Assembly: GCA_944393695.1 (NCBI GenBank)
Contig: CALYAY010000006.1
Location: 1-64,000, forward strand
Direction: 5' to 3'
Source of the DNA: an uncultured Alphaproteobacteria bacterium
GTDB lineage: Bacteria; Pseudomonadota; Alphaproteobacteria; RF32; CAG-239
DNA length: 64,000 bases
Below, one piece after another: positions 51,816-60,287 of this stretch. The translations under genes and the position numbers were made by a program. Numbering within the stretch: the first letter of the stretch is position 1; each line of letters begins with the position of its first letter. Under the pieces are notes generated by a model that ran no database searches, was not told the DNA's origin, and saw nothing but the letters and a program-made list of their open reading frames with translations.

Positions 51816-53864
51816 ATGAAACTGATAAAAATCGAAGACGAATATTTTGTTTTGAAAGACAGCGCCGCGCTTACGGATGAAGAGATAAAAAAGCTGCAGT
51901 CGCTCAGAAAACCCGATGTCAGAACTTTGATGGGGCGGGAATATGACGCTATTGATGCAGCGGCCAGCCGGGAACTGAGAAAAGAACTGAAAAACAAGGA
52001 ACCTAAGGAACCTTCGACGCAGCCCTATAAAAACGAAGCCGCCGATAATAAAGCTTATCTTCTTGAGTTAAAAAAGCTTGCGCAAAAACTGGGGGTGCAG
52101 TTTGTTTTTGCCGATTATAAAATAAGTGACAATGAAATTCCGGCCGATTTGCGGAAAAGCGGCGTGCAGATTAAAAAAGTGAGCGAAATTTATCTGGTTA
52201 AATATGACGATGAAGCGAAAGAATGTTATTTTACCGATGAAAAAGGCAACCGGACGAAGCATGACAATACCCGGGCAACCAGAGATTCATCCGGCGTGAC
52301 GCTGGTGGACAAAGCTTACGGCTTTGATAAAGAATCCATGGATATTATCCGCAATGTTTATAACCGGCTCAAGTCTATAAAAAATAAGGACAAACTGAAT
52401 GAAGCCATTAATAAACTTCCGCCCAAAGAGTTTGCACTATTCGGAACATACAGCCGTTATAAGCAGGATTATGCCGGCGCCAAGCAAAAACATTATTCGC
52501 TGGCGCATGAACTGCAGCATGAGAAATATGTCAGAAAGAAGGCGGCGGCCGGACAAGCCCCGCTGTCAATGGAAGAACGCTATCTGCTGCTGGAACATGA
52601 CGAAAAAGCGGCTCATCTGGCCGAAGCCATGTTGGCAATCAAGCTTTATCTGAAAGGGAAAATCGGCCTCAACGATTTTCCGGAAAAATGCAGGTGGCTG
52701 ATTAGAGATATAAAAAAACTTTCGCCCAATGAGCAGAAAATAAAGTTGCGGGATATGGATTATATTGTCAACGGCGTTCTCAAAAACTGGGACAGGTCTA
52801 CGGCTTCGGCCTACCGGGGTAAGGATAAACAAAATGATGTCCGCCTGATTAACGAGGCCTGGGATACCGGTGTCCTGCAGGTAAAGGACAATCCCGAGGA
52901 ATATAAAAGACAGCGCAGCCTGATGTACAGCATGGCGGTGTATAATCCGGTGAGCGGCAAAGACGAGATTGTCGATTTGTCACAATTTATCAATCCCGAT
53001 GCTTATATTCGCGATAAACAAAAAAAGGGATGCATTGCCCAGGCAAATCAAATTATTGCCAAAAGAAAGGGAAGACTTAAAGGGCTCACGCCGGAACTTA
53101 TAGAGCGAATCGAAAAAGGTACTTTGCCGGCTTTTTATGACGCCCGACCTGCTTCGCAGGCAAAGGAAAAAAATGCCCCCTCCCCTCAAAAAAGAATAAT
53201 TATGGAGCAGGAAATAGAATCTGCGCCCGAAAACGGCGACACTTCCGCCCCTGCTGCCGGACAGGATTTTAAGGAAGTTTATCGCAAATTTTATAAAAAG
53301 CAGGCGGCAAAAGAAAAATCCCGTTATGAAGAAAACGAACAAAGCCGTAATTATGAAGGAAAACTGATACGGAAATCAGGAGAAGAACTGAGCATTACCG
53401 CAACTCCGGACAGCCATGTGTCTCTGGCAGCAAAAGACAAAAACAACAAAGCCAAAATCCCCGATTATGAGGATTTTAACGACCTGGTGCGGCTGGCCGC
53501 GCAAGAAGGCAAGAAAATCAGCTTCGGCAATATCAAAACACCGGAATACAAAGCCAGACTGCTGCTTGCCTGTCTGGAAAATAACGTCGAAATCAAAAAG
53601 CTTCCGGATTTTGACGAGTTACAGGGCCTTGAAGAAGAGACCCGCAAACGTCTTTCGGCACAAAAAGTGAAGCTGCTGCGCCGGACGATTGCCGAAAAAG
53701 AAAAAACCGGCATTTACGGAGGGCTGAACGATAGGCAAAAAAACGAGCATGAGCGAGCCGAGCAAGCACGCGAAATTATCCGCAAGGCCCGCAAAGAGAA
53801 TAAAATCCTTAATAATCCGCAATATGAAGCCGCCCGCCAGATTATAAAAAACCGGCAACGTTAA
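51816..53864 (+). CDS. Orphan protein with HEXXH metallopeptidase domain
   Basis: 682 residues from ATG 51816; the site GAGGAAGG excludes the earlier start. No signal peptide. Residues about 130-310 hold a metallopeptidase-like domain: 'SLAHELQHEKYVRKKAA' with H231-E-L-Q-H235, and a downstream acidic helix 'LLLEHDEKAAHLAEAM' that can supply the third zinc ligand. Residues 440-520 are a Pro/Ala/Glu-rich linker. Residues about 545-595 contain a short module 'KKISFGNIKTPEYKARLLLA', shared with the protein at 58654. The C-terminus is basic and helical. It may be a proteolytic effector. Stand-alone, with its own promoter. Confidence 0.65.
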   Translation: MKLIKIEDEYFVLKDSAALTDEEIKKLQSLRKPDVRTLMGREYDAIDAAASRELRKELKNKEPKEPSTQPYKNEAADNKAYLLELKKLAQKLGVQFVFADYKISDNEIPADLRKSGVQIKKVSEIYLVKYDDEAKECYFTDEKGNRTKHDNTRATRDSSGVTLVDKAYGFDKESMDIIRNVYNRLKSIKNKDKLNEAINKLPPKEFALFGTYSRYKQDYAGAKQKHYSLAHELQHEKYVRKKAAAGQAPLSMEERYLLLEHDEKAAHLAEAMLAIKLYLKGKIGLNDFPEKCRWLIRDIKKLSPNEQKIKLRDMDYIVNGVLKNWDRSTASAYRGKDKQNDVRLINEAWDTGVLQVKDNPEEYKRQRSLMYSMAVYNPVSGKDEIVDLSQFINPDAYIRDKQKKGCIAQANQIIAKRKGRLKGLTPELIERIEKGTLPAFYDARPASQAKEKNAPSPQKRIIMEQEIESAPENGDTSAPAAGQDFKEVYRKFYKKQAAKEKSRYEENEQSRNYEGKLIRKSGEELSITATPDSHVSLAAKDKNNKAKIPDYEDFNDLVRLAAQEGKKISFGNIKTPEYKARLLLACLENNVEIKKLPDFDELQGLEEETRKRLSAQKVKLLRRTIAEKEKTGIYGGLNDRQKNEHERAEQAREIIRKARKENKILNNPQYEAARQIIKNRQR

Positions 53865-53919
53865 AAAGTTTTATTGCCTTCTCCGTCAGAATGGTTATTA
53901 TGCCGGAAGGAGAAATTGC

Positions 53920-54594
53920 ATGACACAACTGGATATTTCAAAACTCAGGGCTGTTTTGTTTGACTGGGACAATACTTTGGCGGAAAGCCGCAGCTCTTTG
54001 GTGATTGCCGTTAACCGGGTCTTAAAAGAATATCATCTGCCGGAATGGGAGATTTCCAAACAAAAAAGAGATACGAATCTGTCTTTTAAAGACAACTTTC
54101 CGCGGATTTTCGGGGATAAAGCATATGAAGCTTATGAAAGATACCGGGAAATTTATAAAAGTATCGCGGCCTCCCGCATTACCGCTTTTCCCTCAGCCAA
54201 GGAAGTTATTGAGTTTTTCAAAAGTCGCGGCATCATTTTAATGATTGTCACCAACAAAGAGCGCTGCCTGTTGGAATATGAGCTGCCGCTGTTGTATAAA
54301 AAGGAAGATTTTGCCAAGATTGTCTGTGGGCATGAGGCACCGAGGGATAAGCCTCACGGCGACCAGGCACTGTTTGCCCTGAAGGGCTTTATCAACCGGG
54401 AAGAAATTTCTCCGGAAACTGTCTGGATTGTCGGAGACAGTCCGCAAGACAGTAATTCCGCTTTGGAAATAAACGCTTTGCCGATACGAATTAACCGGTC
54501 TATCTGGGGAGACGAAGGGCAGAGGGAGGATAAAATTGTTTATTTTTCAGGGTTTCCCGAGTTTTTAAGTGCTTTGAAATTAGCGAAAAATTAA
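53920..54594 (+). CDS. HAD-family phosphatase (Gph-like)
   Basis: 224 residues, AAGGAG before ATG 53920. HAD motifs in order: 'LFDWDNTLAES' (nucleophile Asp, acid/base Asp), 'MIVTNK' (Thr), a Lys in 'KPHGDQ', and 'IVGDSPQDSNSA' (metal Asp). A helical cap lies between motifs I and II. The cap form and size fit phosphoglycolate-phosphatase-like enzymes, which remove 2-phosphoglycolate; the usual 'DGTL' is replaced by 'DNTL', so the substrate may differ. Confidence 0.85.
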   Translation: MTQLDISKLRAVLFDWDNTLAESRSSLVIAVNRVLKEYHLPEWEISKQKRDTNLSFKDNFPRIFGDKAYEAYERYREIYKSIAASRITAFPSAKEVIEFFKSRGIILMIVTNKERCLLEYELPLLYKKEDFAKIVCGHEAPRDKPHGDQALFALKGFINREEISPETVWIVGDSPQDSNSALEINALPIRINRSIWGDEGQREDKIVYFSGFPEFLSALKLAKN

Positions 54595-54649
54595 GCAGTA
54601 CCCGGTATTATGACGACAGTTTGGAATTTAAGTAAAGATACAACGGGGC

Positions 54650-56083
54650 ATGAGCATTAAGCAATATATCGATTTTTCGCGTTTATTCCGATATTTTATT
54701 ATCGGAGGGGTGATTATTGCCCTGCTGATTATCAATTATCGCAGTCTGAGCCGGCATATGGACTCAAACAGTCGTTTTCTGACTGCTTATACCATTCCCG
54801 ATGATTTTATCGAACGCACCCGACCCAAAGTGACGGCGGCCCGTTTTTATAACGACCGGCCGGACCGTCTCCGCCGGCAGGCATTGCCGCGTCCGGATAT
54901 TTTCGTCATTCCGCCGTCGGGAGAATATACGCCGGTGGTGACGCTTAAGGCTTTGCAAATGCTGAAAGCTTATGTTCCGGAAATAAAAAAAATCATCTGG
55001 GTCGATTTTTTGCCGGAAGGACTTTTTGACGGGGCCATGGTTGCACAAGGGCAGCGCTTCGGCGGAATAAAGATTGCCGATGAAGCGGCCCGCGGATGGA
55101 ACGGGTTGCCGCCGGCGCCAAAGCATCTGACGGCAAAAGCACAAAAAAACGTGAATCTGGAGGTTTTTAAGAAAGAACTTCCCGATGCCGGGATTATTCC
55201 GATTTTGTACGGCAACATCAGCGGGGAAAAGCTTGCCCGAAAGCTGGCGCCTTATGTTGAGAAACAGGATAATATCATCGTGTTTTCGGCAGATCTGGCG
55301 GCATACCGGAATGCGGAAAAAAGTGATGTTTCCGTTTACGGCCTGAGCGGTTTGGATGCCGCGCTTATTCTGGCCCGGCAATATAATCTTACGCCGGATG
55401 TGACGGATTTGGTCAAAGCCGGCAGTCTTAACGACAATCTGGATTATGAAATTCTGACTTCCGAAAATGCCGGAGAGACGGAAAAAACTCCGGTTTTGGA
55501 ACAACAACGCAAGGCGCTGGAAGATGTGCGCAAGGTTTACGGACAGGAGCTTATCCGGGCGGCGGAAAATGCCCTGGCCCGAGCCATTGAGAAAAAAAAG
55601 CGCTATACTCCCTCCCGGCAGGAATATTCCGACACGTTGTTTGACCGGGGAGCCGTTTTTGTTAACATCAGCCGGGAGGGCGGCCCCGGGATATTGAAAG
55701 GCTCGCTGAACCGCCAGCGGGGCACGGTTTTTAATCTGGCGGACAGTGTTTTTGCGGCAACCGCGGAAAACAAAGATTTTGCAGATATAACTACGGATGA
55801 TTTACCTGATTTCGAGATAAAAATCGAGCTTCTGACCGGCTTTATGCCCGTTTCTTATGAAAACGAGGCCGATTTGCTTGACAAGCTGCAGCCGGGCATT
55901 GACGGCATTATTATCCGCTCCGGCGACAGGCAGGCGCTGCTGCTGCCTTCGGAATGGAAGGATTATGAGGACAAACAGGCTTTTCTTAACAGTCTGAAAC
56001 TGAAAGCCGGGCTTAATCCGGGATATTGGTCAAACAAAATAAAAGTGTATCGTTTTTATACAGTGGAGATAGAAAAGAAATGA
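54650..56083 (+). CDS. Membrane-anchored MEMO-AMMECR1 fusion protein
   Basis: 477 residues. One membrane helix (about 14-31), then a region at about 80-275 recalling the MEMO/catechol-dioxygenase fold ('FVIPPSGEYTPVV', 'ILYGNISGEKLARKL', 'IIVFSADLAAY'). From about residue 300 follows a degenerate AMMECR1 domain: 'DRGAVFVNISREGG', 'ILKGSLN' in place of the usual 'LRGCIG', 'FEIKIELLTGFMP' and 'GIDGIIIRSGDRQALLLP'. These domains are components of the AmmeMemoRadiSam system, of unknown reaction; the radical SAM partner is absent here. The gene overlaps the metallohydrolase gene by four bases (ATGA). The ribosome binding site GGGG is very close to the start, so the start is uncertain. Confidence 0.7.
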   Translation: MSIKQYIDFSRLFRYFIIGGVIIALLIINYRSLSRHMDSNSRFLTAYTIPDDFIERTRPKVTAARFYNDRPDRLRRQALPRPDIFVIPPSGEYTPVVTLKALQMLKAYVPEIKKIIWVDFLPEGLFDGAMVAQGQRFGGIKIADEAARGWNGLPPAPKHLTAKAQKNVNLEVFKKELPDAGIIPILYGNISGEKLARKLAPYVEKQDNIIVFSADLAAYRNAEKSDVSVYGLSGLDAALILARQYNLTPDVTDLVKAGSLNDNLDYEILTSENAGETEKTPVLEQQRKALEDVRKVYGQELIRAAENALARAIEKKKRYTPSRQEYSDTLFDRGAVFVNISREGGPGILKGSLNRQRGTVFNLADSVFAATAENKDFADITTDDLPDFEIKIELLTGFMPVSYENEADLLDKLQPGIDGIIIRSGDRQALLLPSEWKDYEDKQAFLNSLKLKAGLNPGYWSNKIKVYRFYTVEIEKK

Positions 56084-57786
56084 AAATCAACGGTTACGAA
56101 ATTGCTTTGTCGGAAGAAGAACTGGACAAGATTATCAATGAGCAAACCATCCGGATTGAACTGATTGACAAGAATTTTGAGGGGTATCAGAAGCTGAGCG
56201 AGGGCGACAAGAAAGCTTTGCAATATCTGGTTAATGCCGGAAAAATCATCAACGACGTGTCGCAGGAACAAGACCACCGGCTGAACCGGGAATTGCGCAA
56301 GGGACTGGAAGAGGCGGCCAAAACTTCATCCTGGGCGGCAAAAGCCTTAAAACTGTTTCATTTTATGAACGGGGTGGAAGGCAGCAACGGCATTGACAAG
56401 AAGCATGTGGAAATTTTCAAAGACGTGCACGGCGCCAAAGGAAGAAACTTTTATCCGGAAGATTTGAGCGTTGAGGAATTTCACCGGATTATAAAAAAGA
56501 TGCTGCTGGAGGGCAAAGACGACGAAGTCAGAAAAATTCTGAGCGTCAGAACCATGGTGCGGCGCGCCGGGGATGAGCTTAAGGCGATTGACTATACCGA
56601 ATATTTTGCAAAAGAATTTTCCGAGATTGCCAATCAGCTGGAGCTGGCGGCTCATTATACCGACGATGCCCTGCTGAAAGAATATCTGGGCTGGCAGGCG
56701 CAGGCATTGCTGCAAAACAACGAGGATATGGATATGCTGGCAGACAAGCATTGGGCCATGATGCAGGACACGCCGCTGGAATTTACGCTCAGCCGCGAAA
56801 ATTATGACGACGCGATGAGCGGAACCCTGTGCGAAAACAAGGAACTGGCCGAAATGCTGGCCGAACGAGGCATTGAGGTTATGGCCAAGGACATGCTCGG
56901 CGTGCGGGTGGGAATCGTTAACAAGGAAGGCACGTCCCTGCTGCTGCGCTTTAAGGACGAGATGAAAAAGCTGGCAAAGCTGATGCCTTATGCCGATCAG
57001 TATGAACAAAACGTGGCGCACGGCGACGAAATCAAACAAACCATGGTTGACGTTGACCTGGCGGCACTGTGCGGTGATTATGCCCAATGCCGCGGGGCGA
57101 TTACCACGGCGCAAAACCTGCCCAATAACGACAAGTTGTCGATAAAGACCGGCGGCGGGCGGCGCAATGTTTATCACCGGCAGGTACGGATGAGCCGGGA
57201 CAAAAAGCGGGACGCGGCTCTGCTGGAAGCTTTAGTGCGGCCGGATTTTCACAAATATTTTAATCCGGAAGCGGAACATATTTTTGTTATCGGACATGAA
57301 AACGGGCATTCCCTGGGCCCGGACAGCAGCTATCAAAATGCCCTCGGCCTGCACAAACACACGATTGAGGAAAACAAAGCCGACGTGGTTTCCATCACCT
57401 TTATGCCGGAATATGTCAAAGCGGGGATTATCAGCGAACAAACCCTGAAAGAGGTTTACGTGACCTGGATTATCCGCCTGCTGCTGAAAGCAAAGTCGGA
57501 CGAACCGCACCGGGTGGGCGATTTGATTCATTTTAACTTTTTGCTGGAACACCACGCCATTGAATTTGATGCCGACCGCAAACTGGTGATTCACTTTGAG
57601 CGGTTGCCGGAGGTTATGCATAAAATTCTGGAAGAGACGATTGAAATTCAGCTGTCCAAATCTCCGGAAAAAGCCAAGACCTTCATTGACAAATATACTT
57701 CATGGGGTGAAATTCACGAACATATCGCCGGAGTTCACAAAAAGCTCGGGCTCAAGCCTTATAAAGAAATCAGGATGCACTTCTAA
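56080..57786 (+). CDS. M49-like (DPP III-related) zinc metallohydrolase
   Basis: 568 residues. ATG 56080 overlaps the previous stop (ATGA), with GGAGAT upstream; the earlier in-frame codon at 56026 lies inside the previous gene. No signal peptide. The zinc motif is 'IGHENGHSLGP' (His406, Glu407, His410) with the second motif 'EENKADVV' (Glu430/431, Asp435). This H-E-x-G-H-x-L-G-P / E-E-x-K-A-D pair is typical of the DPP III/Nudix-linked hydrolase branch of family M49, with one residue fewer than the classical HEXXGH. It probably cleaves small peptides or is a related hydrolase in the cytosol. Its coupling with a MEMO-AMMECR1 fusion is unusual. Confidence 0.75.
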   Translation: MKINGYEIALSEEELDKIINEQTIRIELIDKNFEGYQKLSEGDKKALQYLVNAGKIINDVSQEQDHRLNRELRKGLEEAAKTSSWAAKALKLFHFMNGVEGSNGIDKKHVEIFKDVHGAKGRNFYPEDLSVEEFHRIIKKMLLEGKDDEVRKILSVRTMVRRAGDELKAIDYTEYFAKEFSEIANQLELAAHYTDDALLKEYLGWQAQALLQNNEDMDMLADKHWAMMQDTPLEFTLSRENYDDAMSGTLCENKELAEMLAERGIEVMAKDMLGVRVGIVNKEGTSLLLRFKDEMKKLAKLMPYADQYEQNVAHGDEIKQTMVDVDLAALCGDYAQCRGAITTAQNLPNNDKLSIKTGGGRRNVYHRQVRMSRDKKRDAALLEALVRPDFHKYFNPEAEHIFVIGHENGHSLGPDSSYQNALGLHKHTIEENKADVVSITFMPEYVKAGIISEQTLKEVYVTWIIRLLLKAKSDEPHRVGDLIHFNFLLEHHAIEFDADRKLVIHFERLPEVMHKILEETIEIQLSKSPEKAKTFIDKYTSWGEIHEHIAGVHKKLGLKPYKEIRMHF

Positions 57787-57942
57787 ACGGTACCGTTTTT
57801 GTGCGGAACAAACATAAAGCAATCTTGCGGGACGAATCGGGCATCAGCGGCGGCGCCTGTTAATATTTTTTATGTTTTTTCTTGATTTGAAGAAAAAATG
57901 GCGCCACAATCAGGTTAGTATTTTAACAACCTGAGGATTGCG

Positions 57943-58311
57943 ATGTTGAAAAAACTGATTTCCGGTGAGTTGAGCCTCGGCGACACTTTTTGGAAGTTTG
58001 GCATTTTGGGAATGATTGTCGTGGTTTTCGTGGTGCGGCTGTTTGCGGCGCTGCTGGCTTCAAAGTTGTCAAATATCAGTCTGTGGGTTTATTATACGCA
58101 ATATTTCAAGCCCCTGCACATGAACAGCGGCATTTTGATTTTGACGGTTTGTTATCTGGTGTCGCTGGCGGTGTTTATCTGGTATGCGGTTATGACGCTT
58201 TCGGGAACATGGAAAAGCTCGTCAAAATATGATAAAAGCATCTGGCTGCGCCATGTGTCCCGCTGGGTTATGGCAGGGTGGATTCTGCTTTGCGGCAATT
58301 TTGTTTTTTAA
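57943..58311 (+). CDS. Small integral membrane protein, unknown function
   Basis: 122 residues. Three hydrophobic helices (about 18-38, 58-83 and 105-122). No family was recognised. The next gene encodes a small lipoprotein 11 bases after the stop, so both form an operon, perhaps a membrane/periplasm pair. Confidence 0.6.
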   Translation: MLKKLISGELSLGDTFWKFGILGMIVVVFVVRLFAALLASKLSNISLWVYYTQYFKPLHMNSGILILTVCYLVSLAVFIWYAVMTLSGTWKSSSKYDKSIWLRHVSRWVMAGWILLCGNFVF

Positions 58312-58322
58312 GGATAAAAGAA

Positions 58323-58481
58323 ATGAAAAAATTAGTTTTGGGTCTTTGTCTGCTGTTGCTTTCCGGGTGTGTTCTGGTGGGTGATTTTCCGGAAAACCGC
58401 GAACGCCTGCACGAATACGGGCATGACGAGGATTATTGCCACAAAAATCCGGGGCGCTGTTACAACGGTATTCCCTGGTAA
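58323..58481 (+). CDS. Small lipoprotein (52 aa)
   Basis: ATG 58323 follows AAGGATAAAAG. A lipoprotein signal with LLSGC (Cys16) is followed by only 36 residues, containing two cysteines and several His/Asp/Glu (YGHDEDYCHKNPGRC), which could bind metal. In one transcript with the preceding membrane protein; a terminator follows. No family was recognised. Confidence 0.65.
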   Translation: MKKLVLGLCLLLLSGCVLVGDFPENRERLHEYGHDEDYCHKNPGRCYNGIPW

Positions 58482-58500
58482 GCGGCAGGTGTTTATATAA

Positions 58501-58533
58501 AGAAGAAAGACTTTGGTTTTTCTTCTTTTTTTG
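58501..58533 (+). terminator. Terminator
   Basis: AGAAGAAA (58501-58508) pairs with TTTCTTCT (58519-58526), followed by a run of T. Confidence 0.8.
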
Positions 58534-58653
58534 TTTCCGGTTAATAAAAAATTATTAAAATTCTGTTACATTGATAAAAACGAATAGACAAAACTTAGAA
58601 TTTGTGATATATTGTCTATATATTCACAAAAAAACTGAAAAGGACGTTTTACA

Positions 58654-60090
58654 ATGGCTGATAATGATGATGTATTTGTTTCCGAAATTAGGGGCTGGAT
58701 TGAAAAATGGGAATTTACTGAGGAGGACGTTAACAGAGTAATTGAGGTGGTCAATAAGCTGCCAACTCCCGAGGAAAAAAGGAAGTATATCGTAGAAAGC
58801 GAAGCAGAAGCCAGAAAAAATGGCTTAAAGCCAAAATACCAAGAAGTTCCGACGCCTGAATTTACAAAATTCTTAGAGAGTCAAAATATGACAGCTCAAG
58901 ATTTCATAGATGCTTCGCAAGAAAAACAGGAACAATTAATATCTTCATTCGGCGAACACTCCCCAAAAATAAGCGCACTAAAGAAAGCCACAGAGACTAA
59001 AGTTAGTGATCACCAAGAAGAAGATACAAACTCCTCCCAAAATTCAGACTGGAAAGAAATGCGGCGGAAGGCATGGAAAGAGTATGCCGATACCAATAAA
59101 CAGCCTTTTGAAGAAATCAGCAAAGCCGAAGATGCCGACTTGTCAATGAAAGTCGGAGACACGCCAATCCATTATCAGGATAAAAGTCATCTGACCATGG
59201 GCAACGGCGAATATGAAAAATTTGTCAAAGCCGTTCAGATTGAAAAAGCCGCCAAGACAGATATTATCAATTTCGGCAATATTCAGAGTGAAGAATATAA
59301 ACAAAAACTGGCTGCCGCGTGTATCCAAGAGGGCATGCTGATGAAGAACGGGCCGAAATCAATTAATCTTGATTTGGAATGCTTTAAGGGCCTTAATCCC
59401 GAGGTGAAAGCCAAAATTGAGGAATATAACCGGACTCAAGCAGCCAAAGAAGCTGCAAAATCCCAAGAGAAGCCGCAGGAAAAGACGGAAACTGGTAATT
59501 CTAACAAGGAAAACCAGACAAAAAGCGGAGAGGAAAATCAGACAGATGCACCGAACCCGACTAATGATGGTCAGGGGGCAGAGACCGGTACTTCTGGAGC
59601 TTCAGCTGGTTCGGAAAAACAAGATGAACAAAAGCCAAACTATGAGGAGATATTTAAGAAGAAAGTAGAAGATTTGAAAAAAGAGAAAGAGAAAAATCCA
59701 GATTATAAACTGGACATGAGTCAGATTGAAAATACGGCCGATAGAGTTATCGCTTTTGCGGCGGCCAGAACAGCCGGTGTTAAAATAGACAAGTTGGAGC
59801 TACAAGACTCTCTCCGCGGCAATGATGCTTCCACAAGAGAAGAAGCAGACAAAATCATTGATGATGTAAAAAAAGGCTTGCCCAAGGGAGCTCAGAATTC
59901 CGTAAAAGCGCATGAGGAAGTTGCGGCTGGATACAGAAGGCTGGAAGTAAAGAAGCAATCGAACAATGAACAGAAGGGTACAAGTAAAGACTCACAAGAC
60001 CCAAAGACACCCCAAAAGAAGAACGACTCAAAAACATCTGGCACACTGACTGTAGAACAAGTTATCAAGGGGCAAGGCAACAGCTATTAA
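58654..60090 (+). CDS. Acidic/Lys-rich orphan with repeated short module
   Basis: 478 residues, AAAGGA before ATG 58654. No signal peptide or membrane helix. Two copies of a short module are seen: 'DIINFGNIQSEEYKQKLAAA' at about residue 205 and a more distant 'DMSQIENTADRVIAFAAA' at about 355. The first closely resembles the module in the protein at 51816. Between them lies a long disordered Glu/Lys/Gln/Thr-rich linker. Its function is unknown. A leader with inverted repeat (ATAGACAA at 58586-58593, TTGTCTAT near 58613-58620) precedes it and a terminator follows. Confidence 0.6.
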   Translation: MADNDDVFVSEIRGWIEKWEFTEEDVNRVIEVVNKLPTPEEKRKYIVESEAEARKNGLKPKYQEVPTPEFTKFLESQNMTAQDFIDASQEKQEQLISSFGEHSPKISALKKATETKVSDHQEEDTNSSQNSDWKEMRRKAWKEYADTNKQPFEEISKAEDADLSMKVGDTPIHYQDKSHLTMGNGEYEKFVKAVQIEKAAKTDIINFGNIQSEEYKQKLAAACIQEGMLMKNGPKSINLDLECFKGLNPEVKAKIEEYNRTQAAKEAAKSQEKPQEKTETGNSNKENQTKSGEENQTDAPNPTNDGQGAETGTSGASAGSEKQDEQKPNYEEIFKKKVEDLKKEKEKNPDYKLDMSQIENTADRVIAFAAARTAGVKIDKLELQDSLRGNDASTREEADKIIDDVKKGLPKGAQNSVKAHEEVAAGYRRLEVKKQSNNEQKGTSKDSQDPKTPQKKNDSKTSGTLTVEQVIKGQGNSY

Positions 60091-60108
60091 AAGCTTCTTG
60101 TGTATGGA

Positions 60109-60139
60109 AACAGCGGGGAAAACTCCGCTGTTTTTTTTG
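60109..60139 (+). terminator. Terminator
   Basis: AACAGCGG (60109-60116) pairs with CCGCTGTT (60125-60132), followed by a T-run. Confidence 0.9.
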
Positions 60140-60216
60140 AGGCGGGGCGATAAATTAACTTTTTCTTTACATTTTACAAAAATTCGGAAAATTTTCAAAA
60201 TTTTGCTAAAATAGAC

Positions 60217-60245
60217 TTGCAATTTATATTCTTTTGTGTTATATT
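60217..60245 (+). promoter_or_regulatory. Promoter for the proline-rich orphan
   Basis: -35 TTGCAA (60217-60222) and -10 TATATT (60240-60245), 17 bases apart. Confidence 0.6.
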
Positions 60246-60287
60246 GCCCACAGTTAAACCCAGAAAGTTTTTTTAGGAGTGATAAAA

